A DNA stretch of 49,193 nt, from NCBI RefSeq assembly GCF_002591975.1, contig NZ_NVQE01000042.1, positions 1-49,193 on the forward strand, given 5' to 3'. Positions 17,495 to 25,214 of the stretch are shown here, one piece after another. The notes beneath the pieces were generated by a model, which saw only the letters and a list, made by a program, of their open reading frames with translations, had not been told where the DNA came from and made no database searches. The stretch's first letter is position 1. The number at the start of each line of letters is the position of its first letter. Source of the DNA: Mycobacterium neglectum. GTDB taxonomy: Bacteria > Actinomycetota > Actinomycetes > Mycobacteriales > Mycobacteriaceae. A program made the position numbers and the translations under genes.

Positions 17495-18151
17495 CTAGCA
17501 GGTCGTGGAGTGAATCTTGCTCAGCAGCGCTGTGTCCACCGTCTGCGTTGCCTCTGGGCTGAGGCTGGCAAGAGCGGCGTCGATGTCGTCGCTGTGGCTC
17601 AACTCGGAGAACTCGGTGCCGATCGCCAGATCGACCGTGTCGTCGCCGCGCTCGTCCTCGAACAGCTCGGTACACGGGGCGACCAGCCAGACCGCCGCCG
17701 CCGCCGCCCGCCCGGACGGCCCGAACCGGATCTGGCCCTGGCACGTCAGCCGCGCGCTCGCGTACACCTCGTCGTTCGCCGCACTCGGCTCAGCGAAACC
17801 CAGATCGCGAAGCGCGCCGGCCACCTCGGCGGCCTGGCCGCCCTGTCCGCTCGCGTTGAGCACCCGGATCTTGGTGTCGGCGAGCTTGGCCGGGGTGACG
17901 TCGATCATCTGGCTGCGCGTCACCTGCTCGCCGATCGCCACCGGCGGGGTGTTCGGGTCGGCCGGTGCCGGTGGGGGATTGCACGCGGCGGTCTCCTCGA
18001 CGGCGACCGGCTGGTTCAGCGCCATGACCCAGATCGTCAACGTCACGACCGAAAGGGCTGCGAGCAGCAAAATGCCCGGCAGATAGTTGCGACGGCGGAA
18101 TGGCCGACCCTGCTTGTCGAATGCCGTACCCTCGGTGATTTGCGCGACCAC
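17495..18151 (-). CDS. cei: Envelope integrity protein Cei
   Basis: Cei (Rv2700) is a mycobacterial membrane protein needed for cell-envelope integrity and virulence. The 218 residues have a short cytoplasmic N-terminus with RPFRRRN, one membrane helix (~26-46) and an external LytR_C domain (~85-195). The external part includes IRVLNASGQGGQAAEVAGALRDLGF and cysteines that may form disulfides (residues near 56, 136 and 159, plus the terminal STTC). GTG 18151 matches the Rv2700 start (VAQITEGTAFDK). It converges on suhB. The upstream region has an inverted repeat AAAGGTC...GACCTTT (18163-18186) and a CRP-type site at 18205-18220. Confidence 0.93.
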   Translation of the reverse strand: MVAQITEGTAFDKQGRPFRRRNYLPGILLLAALSVVTLTIWVMALNQPVAVEETAACNPPPAPADPNTPPVAIGEQVTRSQMIDVTPAKLADTKIRVLNASGQGGQAAEVAGALRDLGFAEPSAANDEVYASARLTCQGQIRFGPSGRAAAAAVWLVAPCTELFEDERGDDTVDLAIGTEFSELSHSDDIDAALASLSPEATQTVDTALLSKIHSTTC

Positions 18152-18204
18152 GAGAGCACTCTAAAGGTCCCGTCGCTGCGACCTTTCGGTGGCATAGACG
18201 AGAG

Positions 18205-18220
18205 TGTGACGTAAATCACA
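18205..18220. promoter_or_regulatory. Perfect CRP-type binding site
   Basis: TGTGACGTAAATCACA matches TGTGA-N6-TCACA at all ten specified positions, the consensus of E. coli CRP and of mycobacterial CRP (Rv3676). It lies 54 bp upstream of the cei GTG and about 40 bp before the putative -35 of the DUF4193 gene. It could therefore control either or both of these genes. Confidence 0.8.
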
Positions 18221-18251
18221 GTGCAACGTGTTCCAGTCCGGGCACGAATCA

Positions 18252-18280
18252 TTTGGTGGATGCGTTCGACGCTGGTACAA
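18252..18280 (+). promoter_or_regulatory. Putative promoter of the DUF4193 gene
   Basis: TTGGTG (18252-18257) and TACAAA (18275-18280) are separated by 17 bp. They lie 36 bp before the ATG, which has GGAGGGG in a good position. The CRP site centre is about 45 bp upstream of the -35, so activation is geometrically possible. Confidence 0.55.
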
Positions 18281-18315
18281 AGCACTGCTGCAAGGTCTGA
18301 TGGAGGGGACACAAA

Positions 18316-18618
18316 ATGGCTACCGATTACGACGCCCCGAGGCGTACCGAAAGCGATGAAGTTTCGGAGGATTCGCTGGAGGAGCTCAAGGCGCGGCGTA
18401 ACGAGGCCCAGTCGGCGGTTGTTGACGTCGACGAGTCCGAGTCCGCCGAATCATTCGAACTGCCGGGAGCTGATCTCTCCGGCGAAGAATTGTCCGTTCG
18501 CGTTGTGCCGAAGCAGGCCGACGAGTTCACCTGCTCGAGCTGCTTCCTGGTTCACCACCGCAGCCGGCTCGCCAGCGAAAAGAACGGCGTCATGATCTGC
18601 ACGGACTGCGCCGCCTGA
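18316..18618 (+). CDS. DUF4193 protein (Rv2699c type)
   Basis: A 100-residue acidic protein. Residues ~8-65 are charged and probably disordered. The C-terminus has CSSCFLVHHRSRLA and ICTDCA, two CxxC knuckles about 25 residues apart that likely hold one zinc. This is the DUF4193 pattern, conserved and highly expressed in Actinobacteria, with no established role. The ATG has a strong GGAGGGG. It is divergent from cei and followed by the convergent DUF3093 gene. Confidence 0.92.
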   Translation: MATDYDAPRRTESDEVSEDSLEELKARRNEAQSAVVDVDESESAESFELPGADLSGEELSVRVVPKQADEFTCSSCFLVHHRSRLASEKNGVMICTDCAA

Positions 18619-18621
18619 CGG

Positions 18622-18665
18622 GCTAACCGCGCAGTGCAGCTTGATCGCTAACCGCGAAGTGCAGC
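18622..18665. repeat. 19-bp imperfect direct repeat at the DUF3093 3' end
   Basis: GCTAACCGCGCAGTGCAGC (18622-18640) recurs at 18647-18665 with one change. The second copy contains the DUF3093 stop codon (minus strand), and the first gives an extra copy of the gene's last codons just beyond it. It looks like a small 25-bp-period duplication. Confidence 0.65.
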
Positions 18666-19124
18666 CAGCACCCGCTCGGGGTGCCGGCAACTCACCAGCC
18701 AGTACGGCGTCGGATCGTCCGGATCGTCGAGAACGAGAAGAACCATCGGGCCTATCCACGCCTTGTGCACCACGTAGGCGGCGGGATCGAGCTGGCGGCC
18801 CAGGGCGGCCGACTTGGCGCTGCGCGGCACTTCAGCCGACCGGGAGATCACGCTGACGGGCAGGTGGGCGTCGCCGACCCACAGTTCGGTATCGCCCGCG
18901 CCGCCAACCACGCGCAGCTGCGTGCTGCCCAATAGCAGCAGCGCGACGGCCGCGACCGGCAACAAGATGGCGTAAGGCAGCCAGACGGGCAACGCGGGTA
19001 TGCCCTGGTTGGCCTCGAGTGCGATCAACGCCGCCAACCCGAGGCCGGGCAGCCACCACCACCACGGCACCGTCAGCCGTTCGCGGTAGCGCACGGTTTG
19101 TGACGTGGCGCGCGTGTCGGACAC
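18648..19124 (-). CDS. DUF3093 membrane protein (Rv2698 type)
   Basis: A 158-residue protein with two adjacent membrane helices (about residues 20-36 and 44-64) framed by tryptophans (VPWWWWLPG), then a beta-rich cytosolic domain. The latter includes RVVGGAGDTELWVGDAHLP and the family motif LGRQLDPAAYVVHKAWI. DUF3093 is actinobacterial and uncharacterised. GTG 19124 was chosen because homology begins near SDTRATS; the longer frame to 19196 would run into the divergent dut gene. The two GTG starts (19124 and 19150) are only 25 bp apart, so their promoters overlap the other gene or the transcripts are leaderless. Confidence 0.88.
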   Translation of the reverse strand: MSDTRATSQTVRYRERLTVPWWWWLPGLGLAALIALEANQGIPALPVWLPYAILLPVAAVALLLLGSTQLRVVGGAGDTELWVGDAHLPVSVISRSAEVPRSAKSAALGRQLDPAAYVVHKAWIGPMVLLVLDDPDDPTPYWLVSCRHPERVLAALRG

Positions 19125-19149
19125 GCGGCCAAGAGTAATCTCTGTCGTC

Positions 19150-19614
19150 GTGTCCACCACTCTCGCGGTCGTGCGCCTGGACCCTGGTCTACCCATGCCG
19201 AGTCGTGCCCATCATGGCGACGCCGGCGTAGATCTCTGCAGCGCGCTCGACGTCGAACTGGCACCCGGTCAGCGCGCACTCGTGCCGACCGGGATTGCCG
19301 TCGCCATCCCGCACGGGATGGTGGGGCTTATTCATCCGCGTTCGGGTTTGGCTGCCCGCGTGGGACTTTCGATCGTGAACAGCCCCGGTACGGTCGATGC
19401 CGGATATCGCGGCGAGATCAAGGTGGCGCTGATCAACCTCGACCCGGCCGAACCCATCGTCGTGCACCGCGGGGATCGGATCGCACAGCTTCTGGTTCAG
19501 CGAGTCGAACTGCCCGAATTGGTCGAGGTGACCTCGTTCGACGAGGCCGGCCTGGCAGACACTTCCCGTGGCGAAGGCGGCCACGGTTCCTCCGGCGGAC
19601 ATGCGAGTTTGTGA
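19150..19614 (+). CDS. dut: Deoxyuridine triphosphate nucleotidohydrolase (dUTPase)
   Basis: Dut hydrolyses dUTP to dUMP and pyrophosphate, keeping uracil out of DNA and supplying dTMP synthesis. The 154 residues contain the five trimeric-dUTPase motifs: HHGDAGVDL, PRSGLAARVG, GTVDAGYRGEI with the catalytic Asp, RGDRIAQLLVQRVE, and the C-terminal lid SRGEGGHGSSGG. GTG 19150 gives VSTTLAVVRLDPGLP, as in Rv2697c; upstream frame to 19105 is unconserved. The next gene begins one base after its stop, so dut and the DUF3710 gene form an operon. Confidence 0.97.
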   Translation: MSTTLAVVRLDPGLPMPSRAHHGDAGVDLCSALDVELAPGQRALVPTGIAVAIPHGMVGLIHPRSGLAARVGLSIVNSPGTVDAGYRGEIKVALINLDPAEPIVVHRGDRIAQLLVQRVELPELVEVTSFDEAGLADTSRGEGGHGSSGGHASL

Positions 19615-19615
19615 A

Positions 19616-20362
19616 ATGGCATTCGGTAAGAAAAAGGACGATGCAAGCCGCGACAGCGGCGATGAGGTCATCTCGGCACCCGGAACCGATGACGACGGCA
19701 TGGACGGACCGTTCGACATCGACGACTTCGACGATCCGTCGGCGGCAACGGAGGGACGGCTCGATCTCGGGTCAGTGCTGATTCCGCTGCCCGAGGCCGG
19801 ACAGGTCCAGGTGGAGCTCACGCAGCAGGGCGTGCCCAGTGCCGTGTGGGTGGTCACACCCAACGGACGGTTCACCGTCGCCGCCTACGCCGCCCCCAAG
19901 AGTGCGGGGCTGTGGCGCGAGGTCGCCACCGAACTGGCGGACTCACTTCGCAAGGACGCGACCGAGGTGGCGATCAAGGATGGACCGTGGGGCCGTGAGG
20001 TCGTCGGTGCGGCGCCGAGCGGCGGAGCGGGCGGCGTGGTGCGGTTCATCGGCGTCGACGGCTATCGGTGGATGATCCGTTGTGTCGTGAACGGCCCGGA
20101 GGAGACCGCCGACGCGCTGGCCACACAGGCGCGAGACGCGCTGGCCGAGACGGTGGTACGCCGCGGCGACACTCCACTGCCGGTTCGCACTCCGCTGCCG
20201 GTCGAGCTTCCGGAACCGATGGCCAACCAGTTGCGGGCCGCTGCTGAACAGGCCGCGGCTCAGCAGGCGGGGTTGCAAGAGCCACCAGCGCCGACTCCGG
20301 CGGCGCGCCGCAGCGAGCAGGGGTCGGCGATGCAGCAGTTGCGGACCATCACCGGCGGCTAG
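19616..20362 (+). CDS. DUF3710 protein (Rv2696c type)
   Basis: A 248-residue soluble protein beginning MAFGKKKDD. A charged, acidic N-terminus (~1-50) precedes the conserved DUF3710 core. The core includes RLDLGSVLIPLP, VWVVTPNGRFTVAAYAAPKS, LWREVATELADSLRKDG-like sequence and GVDGYRWMIRCVV (~50-190). The tail is Ala/Gln/Pro rich. Function is unknown. It starts one base after the dut stop. Its stop is followed by a large inverted repeat (20364-20412) before the convergent hydrolase gene. Confidence 0.9.
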   Translation: MAFGKKKDDASRDSGDEVISAPGTDDDGMDGPFDIDDFDDPSAATEGRLDLGSVLIPLPEAGQVQVELTQQGVPSAVWVVTPNGRFTVAAYAAPKSAGLWREVATELADSLRKDATEVAIKDGPWGREVVGAAPSGGAGGVVRFIGVDGYRWMIRCVVNGPEETADALATQARDALAETVVRRGDTPLPVRTPLPVELPEPMANQLRAAAEQAAAQQAGLQEPPAPTPAARRSEQGSAMQQLRTITGG

Positions 20363-20363
20363 C

Positions 20364-20412
20364 GAATTCGGCGCGCTCGTCGCCCGTGGCGGTGGATTTG
20401 CGCGCCCGATTC
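20364..20412. terminator. Bidirectional terminator candidate between convergent genes
   Basis: GAATTCGGCGCGC (20364-20376) and GCGCGCCCGATTC (20400-20412) pair over 13 positions with two mismatches, enclosing 23 nt. The hairpin fills the 57-bp gap between the stop of the DUF3710 gene and that of the hydrolase, so it could end both transcripts. Confidence 0.55.
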
Positions 20413-20419
20413 ACGAAGG

Positions 20420-21118
20420 TCAGGCCTCCAGAAGCGCGGACACGCATGCGGCGCCCAGCGCCGCCGGGTCGGCGCCCAACTCGTCGAGGGTGATCGTGCG
20501 CAACGCCGCGCGCGGCGCCGCCGTCATCCACTCGACGCCGACCTCGACGGGATGCACCGGGTCATCGGTCGCAGCCGCGATCCCCATCGGGACCGCCAAC
20601 TTCTCCAAGGCACTGCACGTGGGCGCCACGTAGCCGGCCGCGGCCTCCATCGCATCGGGGAGCGACGGCCACTGACCCACCCACGAACGCGTCAACTCGT
20701 CGGCCAGCCACTGCGGGCTGCCTGCGCGCATCTGGGCGGTGGCCGAGGCCAGCCCGTCGCGTCGCAGCACACTCGCGGAGTGGCGAGCAGCTATCGCCGC
20801 GGGCGCAGAATCCGGCGCGCCCGTCCACGCCGGTAGTGCCGCAAGGACCGCGACCGCGCGGCTCGGATGAGCAAGCGCCCATGCGGCGGCCACAGCTGCG
20901 CCGATGGACACCCCGCCGACGGCGATCGGTGCGGTGCGCGCCGCGTTGTCCAGCGCGTCACGGTAGCCCTCGACGAGCCGCTCCGGTTGGGGTTTCGGGG
21001 TAACGACGACCGCGCCCTCGCCGTGCAGAGCGGCAGAAAACGCCCGGTAGACGTAGTCGTCATCGGATCCGGTGCCGGGCAGGAGCACCGTCGTGACGCC
21101 GCGCAGAGAGACCGCCAT
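20420..21118 (-). CDS. Alpha/beta hydrolase (Rv2695 type)
   Basis: A 232-residue short alpha/beta-fold protein. The oxyanion/GTG loop LLPGTGSDDDY lies near the start, and the nucleophile motif GGVSIGAA holds Ser near residue 71. A late Asp (AAATDDPVHP) supplies a likely acid residue; the usual late His is probably in DPVHP. It lacks a lid and a signal peptide. The substrate is unknown. ATG 21118 follows a GTG at 21121 that is equally possible. It is divergent from the OB-fold gene, as in M. tuberculosis. Confidence 0.85.
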   Translation of the reverse strand: MAVSLRGVTTVLLPGTGSDDDYVYRAFSAALHGEGAVVVTPKPQPERLVEGYRDALDNAARTAPIAVGGVSIGAAVAAAWALAHPSRAVAVLAALPAWTGAPDSAPAAIAARHSASVLRRDGLASATAQMRAGSPQWLADELTRSWVGQWPSLPDAMEAAAGYVAPTCSALEKLAVPMGIAAATDDPVHPVEVGVEWMTAAPRAALRTITLDELGADPAALGAACVSALLEA

Positions 21119-21255
21119 CACACGATGGTGCCCTGCGCAGACTCCGATCGGCGCGTCGACCCCACCCCACGTGGCAGATGGGAACCAACAGGTCTACCGT
21201 GGCGTTGTTCGGGGTATAGATCAACGATAGATCTGCGGAATGTTCAGGAGAGGCC

Positions 21256-21627
21256 ATGGCTACGGCCGAAGGGTATCTACGCCGACTTACGCGGCGGCTG
21301 ACTGAAGCCCCGGAACAACTCGACGTCGACGAACTCGCCGACGACGCCGCCAATACCGGCGCCTCCAAGGCGATCGACTGTCAGCGCGGCCAGGAAGTGA
21401 CCATGGTCGGCCTCCTGCGCAGCGTCGAGTGCAACGGCAAGGGCTGCGCGGGCGGCGTCAAGGCCGAACTGTTCGACGGCACCGACACCGTGATGCTGGT
21501 CTGGCTCGGCCAGCGCCGCATCCCCGGCATCGAATCGGGTCGCACCCTCAAGGTGCACGGCCGTGTCGGCAAACTGGACAACGGTTCGAAGGCGATCTAC
21601 AACCCGCACTACGAGATCCAAAAGTGA
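21256..21627 (+). CDS. OB-fold nucleic acid-binding protein (Rv2694c type)
   Basis: A 123-residue protein: a helical N-terminus (YLRRLTRRLTEAPEQLDVDEL) and an OB-fold strand set from ~45 to 120. Within the fold, GQEVTMVGLLRSVE, KAELFDGTDTVMLVWLGQRRIPGI and GRTLKVHGRVGKLDN are seen. This resembles the RecG/Lys-tRNA-synthetase type nucleic-acid-binding module. The ATG follows GGAGAGGCC. It overlaps the next gene by GTGA. Its nucleic-acid role is inferred from fold only. It begins a three-gene run with DUF3159 and the MFS gene. Confidence 0.88.
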   Translation: MATAEGYLRRLTRRLTEAPEQLDVDELADDAANTGASKAIDCQRGQEVTMVGLLRSVECNGKGCAGGVKAELFDGTDTVMLVWLGQRRIPGIESGRTLKVHGRVGKLDNGSKAIYNPHYEIQK

Positions 21628-22343
21628 GTGACCCCGGCACCGACCCGGGGAAGCGTTCCAGCAAGGCACACGCCGTCCTCGAGCAAATGGGCGGCATCAG
21701 CGGCCTGATCTATTCATCGCTGCCGGTGGTGGCGTTCGTCCCGGTCTCCCAATTCTTCGGGCTCACCACGGCCATCGTCGCGGCCCTCGGGGTGGCCGCG
21801 GTCATCCTCGTGTGGCGGCTGGCCCGTCGGGAGTCCACTCAGCCTGCGATCTCCGGCTTCATCGGCGTCGGCATCTGCGCGGGCATCGCATACTTCATGG
21901 GCGAGTCCAAAGGCTATTTCCTGCTTGGCATTTGGTCGTCATTGGTATGGGCGTCGGTGTTCACACTGTCGGTGGTGATCCGCCGTCCTATCGTCGGCTA
22001 CGTCTGGGGCTGGGTCAACGACCACGACCGCGACTGGCGCACGGTGCGCAAGGCGGTGCGCGCGTTCGACATCGCGACGATGGTGTGGGTGCTCGTCTTC
22101 GCATCTCGCTTCGTCGTGCAGCACCACCTCTACGACGCCGACCAGACGGGCTGGCTGGGCGTCGCACGGATCTCGATGGGCTGGCCACTGACGGCGGTGG
22201 CGGCGCTGGTGACCTATCTGGCCATTCGGGCAGCGCAACGCGCCATGCATGCGCAGGACAGGACCGAAGCCCAGGAAGCCGAAGCCCTCACGGGAGACGC
22301 GCACAGCGAGAATCCGGGCGTGACGCAGCCCGATGCCCACTGA
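21624..22343 (+). CDS. DUF3159 membrane protein (Rv2693c type)
   Basis: A 239-residue membrane protein starting at GTG 21624 inside the previous stop (GTGA). Residues ~18-190 contain about five or six hydrophobic helices (LIYSSLPVVAFVPVSQF, AIVAALGVAAVILVWRLA, FIGVGICAGIAYFMGESKGYFLLGIWSS, and others). A histidine pair FVVQHHLYDADQTGWLG and an acidic C-terminal tail follow. DUF3159 is restricted to Actinobacteria, with unknown function. It overlaps the MFS gene by 11 bp, indicating translational coupling. Confidence 0.9.
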   Translation: MSDPGTDPGKRSSKAHAVLEQMGGISGLIYSSLPVVAFVPVSQFFGLTTAIVAALGVAAVILVWRLARRESTQPAISGFIGVGICAGIAYFMGESKGYFLLGIWSSLVWASVFTLSVVIRRPIVGYVWGWVNDHDRDWRTVRKAVRAFDIATMVWVLVFASRFVVQHHLYDADQTGWLGVARISMGWPLTAVAALVTYLAIRAAQRAMHAQDRTEAQEAEALTGDAHSENPGVTQPDAH

Positions 22344-23799
22344 GCCCGACGAGCGAATTCCGCGTCGCGCCGACGACACCGACAAACCGCTCGTCGCCGT
22401 CGCTGTGCTGGCATCGTTCGTGGCGTTCCTCGACGGGTCGGTGGTCAACTTGGCGTTGCCGGCCATCGGGCGTGATTTCGCAGGCGGTCTGGCGCTGCAG
22501 CAATGGGTGGTCGACGGCTATCTGCTCAGCCTCGGCGCGCTGATCCTCGTTGCGGGCGCCATCTCCGACCAGTTCGGCCGGCTCAAGGTGCTGCGGGCGG
22601 GCCTGTTGATTTTCGCGGTGTCCTCGGTGCTGTGTGCCGTGGCGCCCACTGGCTGGGTGCTGGTCGCCGCGCGCTGCCTGCAGGGCGTCGGCGCGGCCTT
22701 CTTGGTGCCCAGTTCGCTCGCGATGATCAACGCCCGCTTCTCCGGGGCCGCCCAGGCCCGCGCAATCGGAACCTGGACTGCTTGGACCGGAACGGCTTTC
22801 GTCGTCGGCCCACTGCTCGGCGGAGTGTTGGTCGACGCACTGAACTGGCGATGGATCTTCGGCGTCAACATCGTCCCGTTGGCGATCACGCTCTATCTCG
22901 TGACCAGGCTGCCGGCGGGGGAGTTCGCCTCCGCGAATCGGTCGGCCCGCGTCGATTTCGTCGGGGCGGTGCTGAACGCCATCGGTCTGACCGGTGCGGT
23001 GTACGCCTTGATCGAGGGGCAGCGGCTGGGCTTCTCGCATCCGGCGGTCGTGGTGGGTCTCGTGGTCGGTGTCGCGTGCCTGATCGCGTTTCCGTTCTGG
23101 GAATGGCAAGCCCCAGGGCCGATGATGCCGTTGGGCATCTTCACCGCCCGCAATTTCGCCGTCGGGAACCTGGCCACGGTCTTTCTCTACGCCGGGGTTT
23201 CTCTCGGCATGCTCGTATTGGGCCTGTTCCTTCAGGAGACCGCCGGCCTGTCGGCCACGGCGGCGGGTCTGGCCAGCCTGCCGGTCCCGGTGCTGTCGTT
23301 CCTGCTGGCCCGCCGGTTCGGCACGCTGGCAGGCGTTCACGGCCCGCGACTTTTCATGGCGGTCGGACCGTTGGTCGCGGGGATCGGCTATCTGCTCATG
23401 GCCCGCGCGGCCGAGCCGTTCGACTTCTGGACCCAGATGCTGCCCGGACTCGTGGTGTTCGGCCTCGGGCTGACGATCACCGTGTCGCCGCTCACCGCGG
23501 CGATTCTGGCTGCCGTCGATCCTGCGCAGAGCGGTATCGGTTCGGCGATCAACAATGCGCTCTCGCGGATCGCGGGTCTGATCGCCATCGCGTTCACCGG
23601 CGTGATCATCGGCGGCGCAGTCGATTTCGCGGGGTTCCGGCGGGGCATGCTGGTGACGGCCGGGCTCTTCGCGCTTGCCGGGCTGATCTCGGCGGTGGGT
23701 ATCCGCAACGATCAATGCCACCTCGAGCGCGTCTCACCGAAGTCGGCGGCACCATGTCACGACAGGGCGACCCCGCCGCCGGCCTACCCCCCGCGCTGA
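22333..23799 (+). CDS. MFS drug exporter, DHA2 (14-TM EmrB/QacA) family
   Basis: A 488-residue major-facilitator protein. The first helix has the DHA2 motif LDGSVVNLALPAI with Asp in the membrane. The A-type loop ISDQFGRLKVLRAG, motif C (WTGTAFVVGPLLGGVLVDALNWRWIF) and a 14-helix profile are seen. It should export lipophilic compounds by proton antiport. M. tuberculosis does not carry it between Rv2693c and ceoC as far as I recall. It overlaps the DUF3159 gene and converges on ceoC with one base between. The last 45 residues are hydrophilic and proline-rich. Confidence 0.92.
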   Translation: MPTEPDERIPRRADDTDKPLVAVAVLASFVAFLDGSVVNLALPAIGRDFAGGLALQQWVVDGYLLSLGALILVAGAISDQFGRLKVLRAGLLIFAVSSVLCAVAPTGWVLVAARCLQGVGAAFLVPSSLAMINARFSGAAQARAIGTWTAWTGTAFVVGPLLGGVLVDALNWRWIFGVNIVPLAITLYLVTRLPAGEFASANRSARVDFVGAVLNAIGLTGAVYALIEGQRLGFSHPAVVVGLVVGVACLIAFPFWEWQAPGPMMPLGIFTARNFAVGNLATVFLYAGVSLGMLVLGLFLQETAGLSATAAGLASLPVPVLSFLLARRFGTLAGVHGPRLFMAVGPLVAGIGYLLMARAAEPFDFWTQMLPGLVVFGLGLTITVSPLTAAILAAVDPAQSGIGSAINNALSRIAGLIAIAFTGVIIGGAVDFAGFRRGMLVTAGLFALAGLISAVGIRNDQCHLERVSPKSAAPCHDRATPPPAYPPR

Positions 23800-23800
23800 C

Positions 23801-24466
23801 TCAGCGCGCCTCGGGATTGAGGAGCAGCTCCTGCAGTCGTTCCTCGACCTCGGTGACCGCGACGAACAGCAGCTCGTCGCCGCCCTCGAGGGGTTCGTCG
23901 CCCTCGGGCACGATCACCCGCGGACCACGCAGAATCGTCACCAACGTGGCGTCACGGGGCAGATCGAGGCGTTTGACGGGCTTACCGCCCCACGGCGTGT
24001 CGTCGGGCAGCGTGATCTCCACCAGGTTCGCCTGGCCCTTGCGGAACTCCATCAGCCGCACCAGATCGCCGACCGCGACAGCTTCCTCCACGAGGGAGGC
24101 CAGCATGCGTGGCGTCGACACCGCCACATCGACGCCCCAGTTCTCGTCGAACAGCCACTCATTGCGGGGGTCGTTGACGCGGGCCACCACGCGCGGTACG
24201 GCGAACTCGGTCTTGGCCAGCAGGCTGACCACCACGTTGACCTTGTCGTCGCCCGTCGCGGCGATCACGACGTCGAACTCGTGGAGGTTCACCGATTCCA
24301 TGACGGTCAGCTCGCACGCGTCGCCGAGACGCCACTGAGCGGCCGGGATCGCGTCGACGTCGATGTGGTCCGGGTTGCGTTCGAGCAGCGTGACCTCGTG
24401 GCTGTCGACGAGTTCGCGGGCGATGGACCGGCCGACCGCGCCGGCCCCGGCGATGGCGACCCTCAT
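23801..24466 (-). CDS. ceoC: TrkA/RCK potassium-transport regulator CeoC
   Basis: A 221-residue RCK protein: an N-terminal Rossmann domain starting VAIAGAGAVGRSIARELV that binds NAD(H) or ATP, and a C-terminal RCK_C domain (~135-221). Such subunits gate a potassium channel or transporter on the cytoplasmic side. The ATG at 24466 overlaps the ceoB stop (ATGA). Length equals CeoC (Rv2692) of M. tuberculosis, which with CeoB is required for potassium uptake. A longer frame runs to 24778 inside ceoB but is not conserved. Confidence 0.95.
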   Translation of the reverse strand: MRVAIAGAGAVGRSIARELVDSHEVTLLERNPDHIDVDAIPAAQWRLGDACELTVMESVNLHEFDVVIAATGDDKVNVVVSLLAKTEFAVPRVVARVNDPRNEWLFDENWGVDVAVSTPRMLASLVEEAVAVGDLVRLMEFRKGQANLVEITLPDDTPWGGKPVKRLDLPRDATLVTILRGPRVIVPEGDEPLEGGDELLFVAVTEVEERLQELLLNPEAR

Positions 24467-25137
24467 TGCGCGTCGACATCCTCGCTGGGCGGCAGTGCCG
24501 CGATGGCCAGCGCTTCGGCGATGTGCCCGGCGATGGCCGCCATGAACACCTGATCGCCGGCCTGGACGACGGTCTTGGCCTCGGGCAGCAGGCCCTCGCC
24601 GAAGCGGATCAGGAACGCCACGCGGCCGCCGGTCGCGGTTTCCAGGGCAGTCAGGCGATGGCCCACCCATTCCTCGTGCAGCGCCAGCTCGGTAACGCCG
24701 ACGTTGCCCGTGGGGTCGCGCCACTTGGCGGTCTCGGTTTCGCGGGTCAGGACGTTGAGTAGCCGGTCGGTCGTCCACGGCACGGTCGCCACCGTGGGGA
24801 TGCCGAGCCGTTCGTACACCGCGGCGCGTTTGGCGTCGTAGATGCGGGCCACCACACGCTCGACGCTGAACGTCTCACGGGCCACGCGCGCCGAGATGAT
24901 GTTCGAGTTATCACCCGACGACACCGCAGCGAAGGCGCCCGCGTCCTCGATACCCGCCCGCAGCAGCACGTCGCGGTCGAAACCCATGCCGAGCACTCGC
25001 TCGCCGGGAAAGTCCGGGGACAGGCGGTGAAACGCGGTGCTGTCCCGGTCGATGACCGCAACGTCATGGCCGATGCGGGCCAGACTGTCCGATAGCGACG
25101 CGCCGACGCGGCCGCATCCCATCACCACTACTCGCAC
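24463..25137 (-). CDS. ceoB: TrkA/RCK potassium-transport regulator CeoB
   Basis: A 224-residue RCK protein. The N-terminal motif VVVMGCGRVGASLSDSL and VAVIDRDSTAF at the end of the second strand form an NAD-binding Rossmann fold; the C-terminal RCK_C domain covers ~135-224. GTG 25137 matches the family start; the extension to 25212 runs into the divergent transporter gene region. It overlaps ceoC by 4 bp. The 77-bp gap to the divergent KimA-like gene is a shared promoter region. It corresponds to Rv2691. With CeoC it forms a heteromeric potassium regulator. Confidence 0.95.
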   Translation of the reverse strand: MRVVVMGCGRVGASLSDSLARIGHDVAVIDRDSTAFHRLSPDFPGERVLGMGFDRDVLLRAGIEDAGAFAAVSSGDNSNIISARVARETFSVERVVARIYDAKRAAVYERLGIPTVATVPWTTDRLLNVLTRETETAKWRDPTGNVGVTELALHEEWVGHRLTALETATGGRVAFLIRFGEGLLPEAKTVVQAGDQVFMAAIAGHIAEALAIAALPPSEDVDAQ

Positions 25138-25214
25138 CTGTTGGTCCCTTCCGGTCGACCCTGCGCACTGGAGAACGCTACAACCATTCTCCGCTGCGCT
25201 TACTCTTGGCACTC

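Noticed and set aside
22503..24338. 611-codon plus-strand frame running across the MFS gene and ceoC
   Set aside because: It is Arg/Gly-rich, crosses the stop of the MFS gene and lies antisense to ceoC. The two real genes explain the region.
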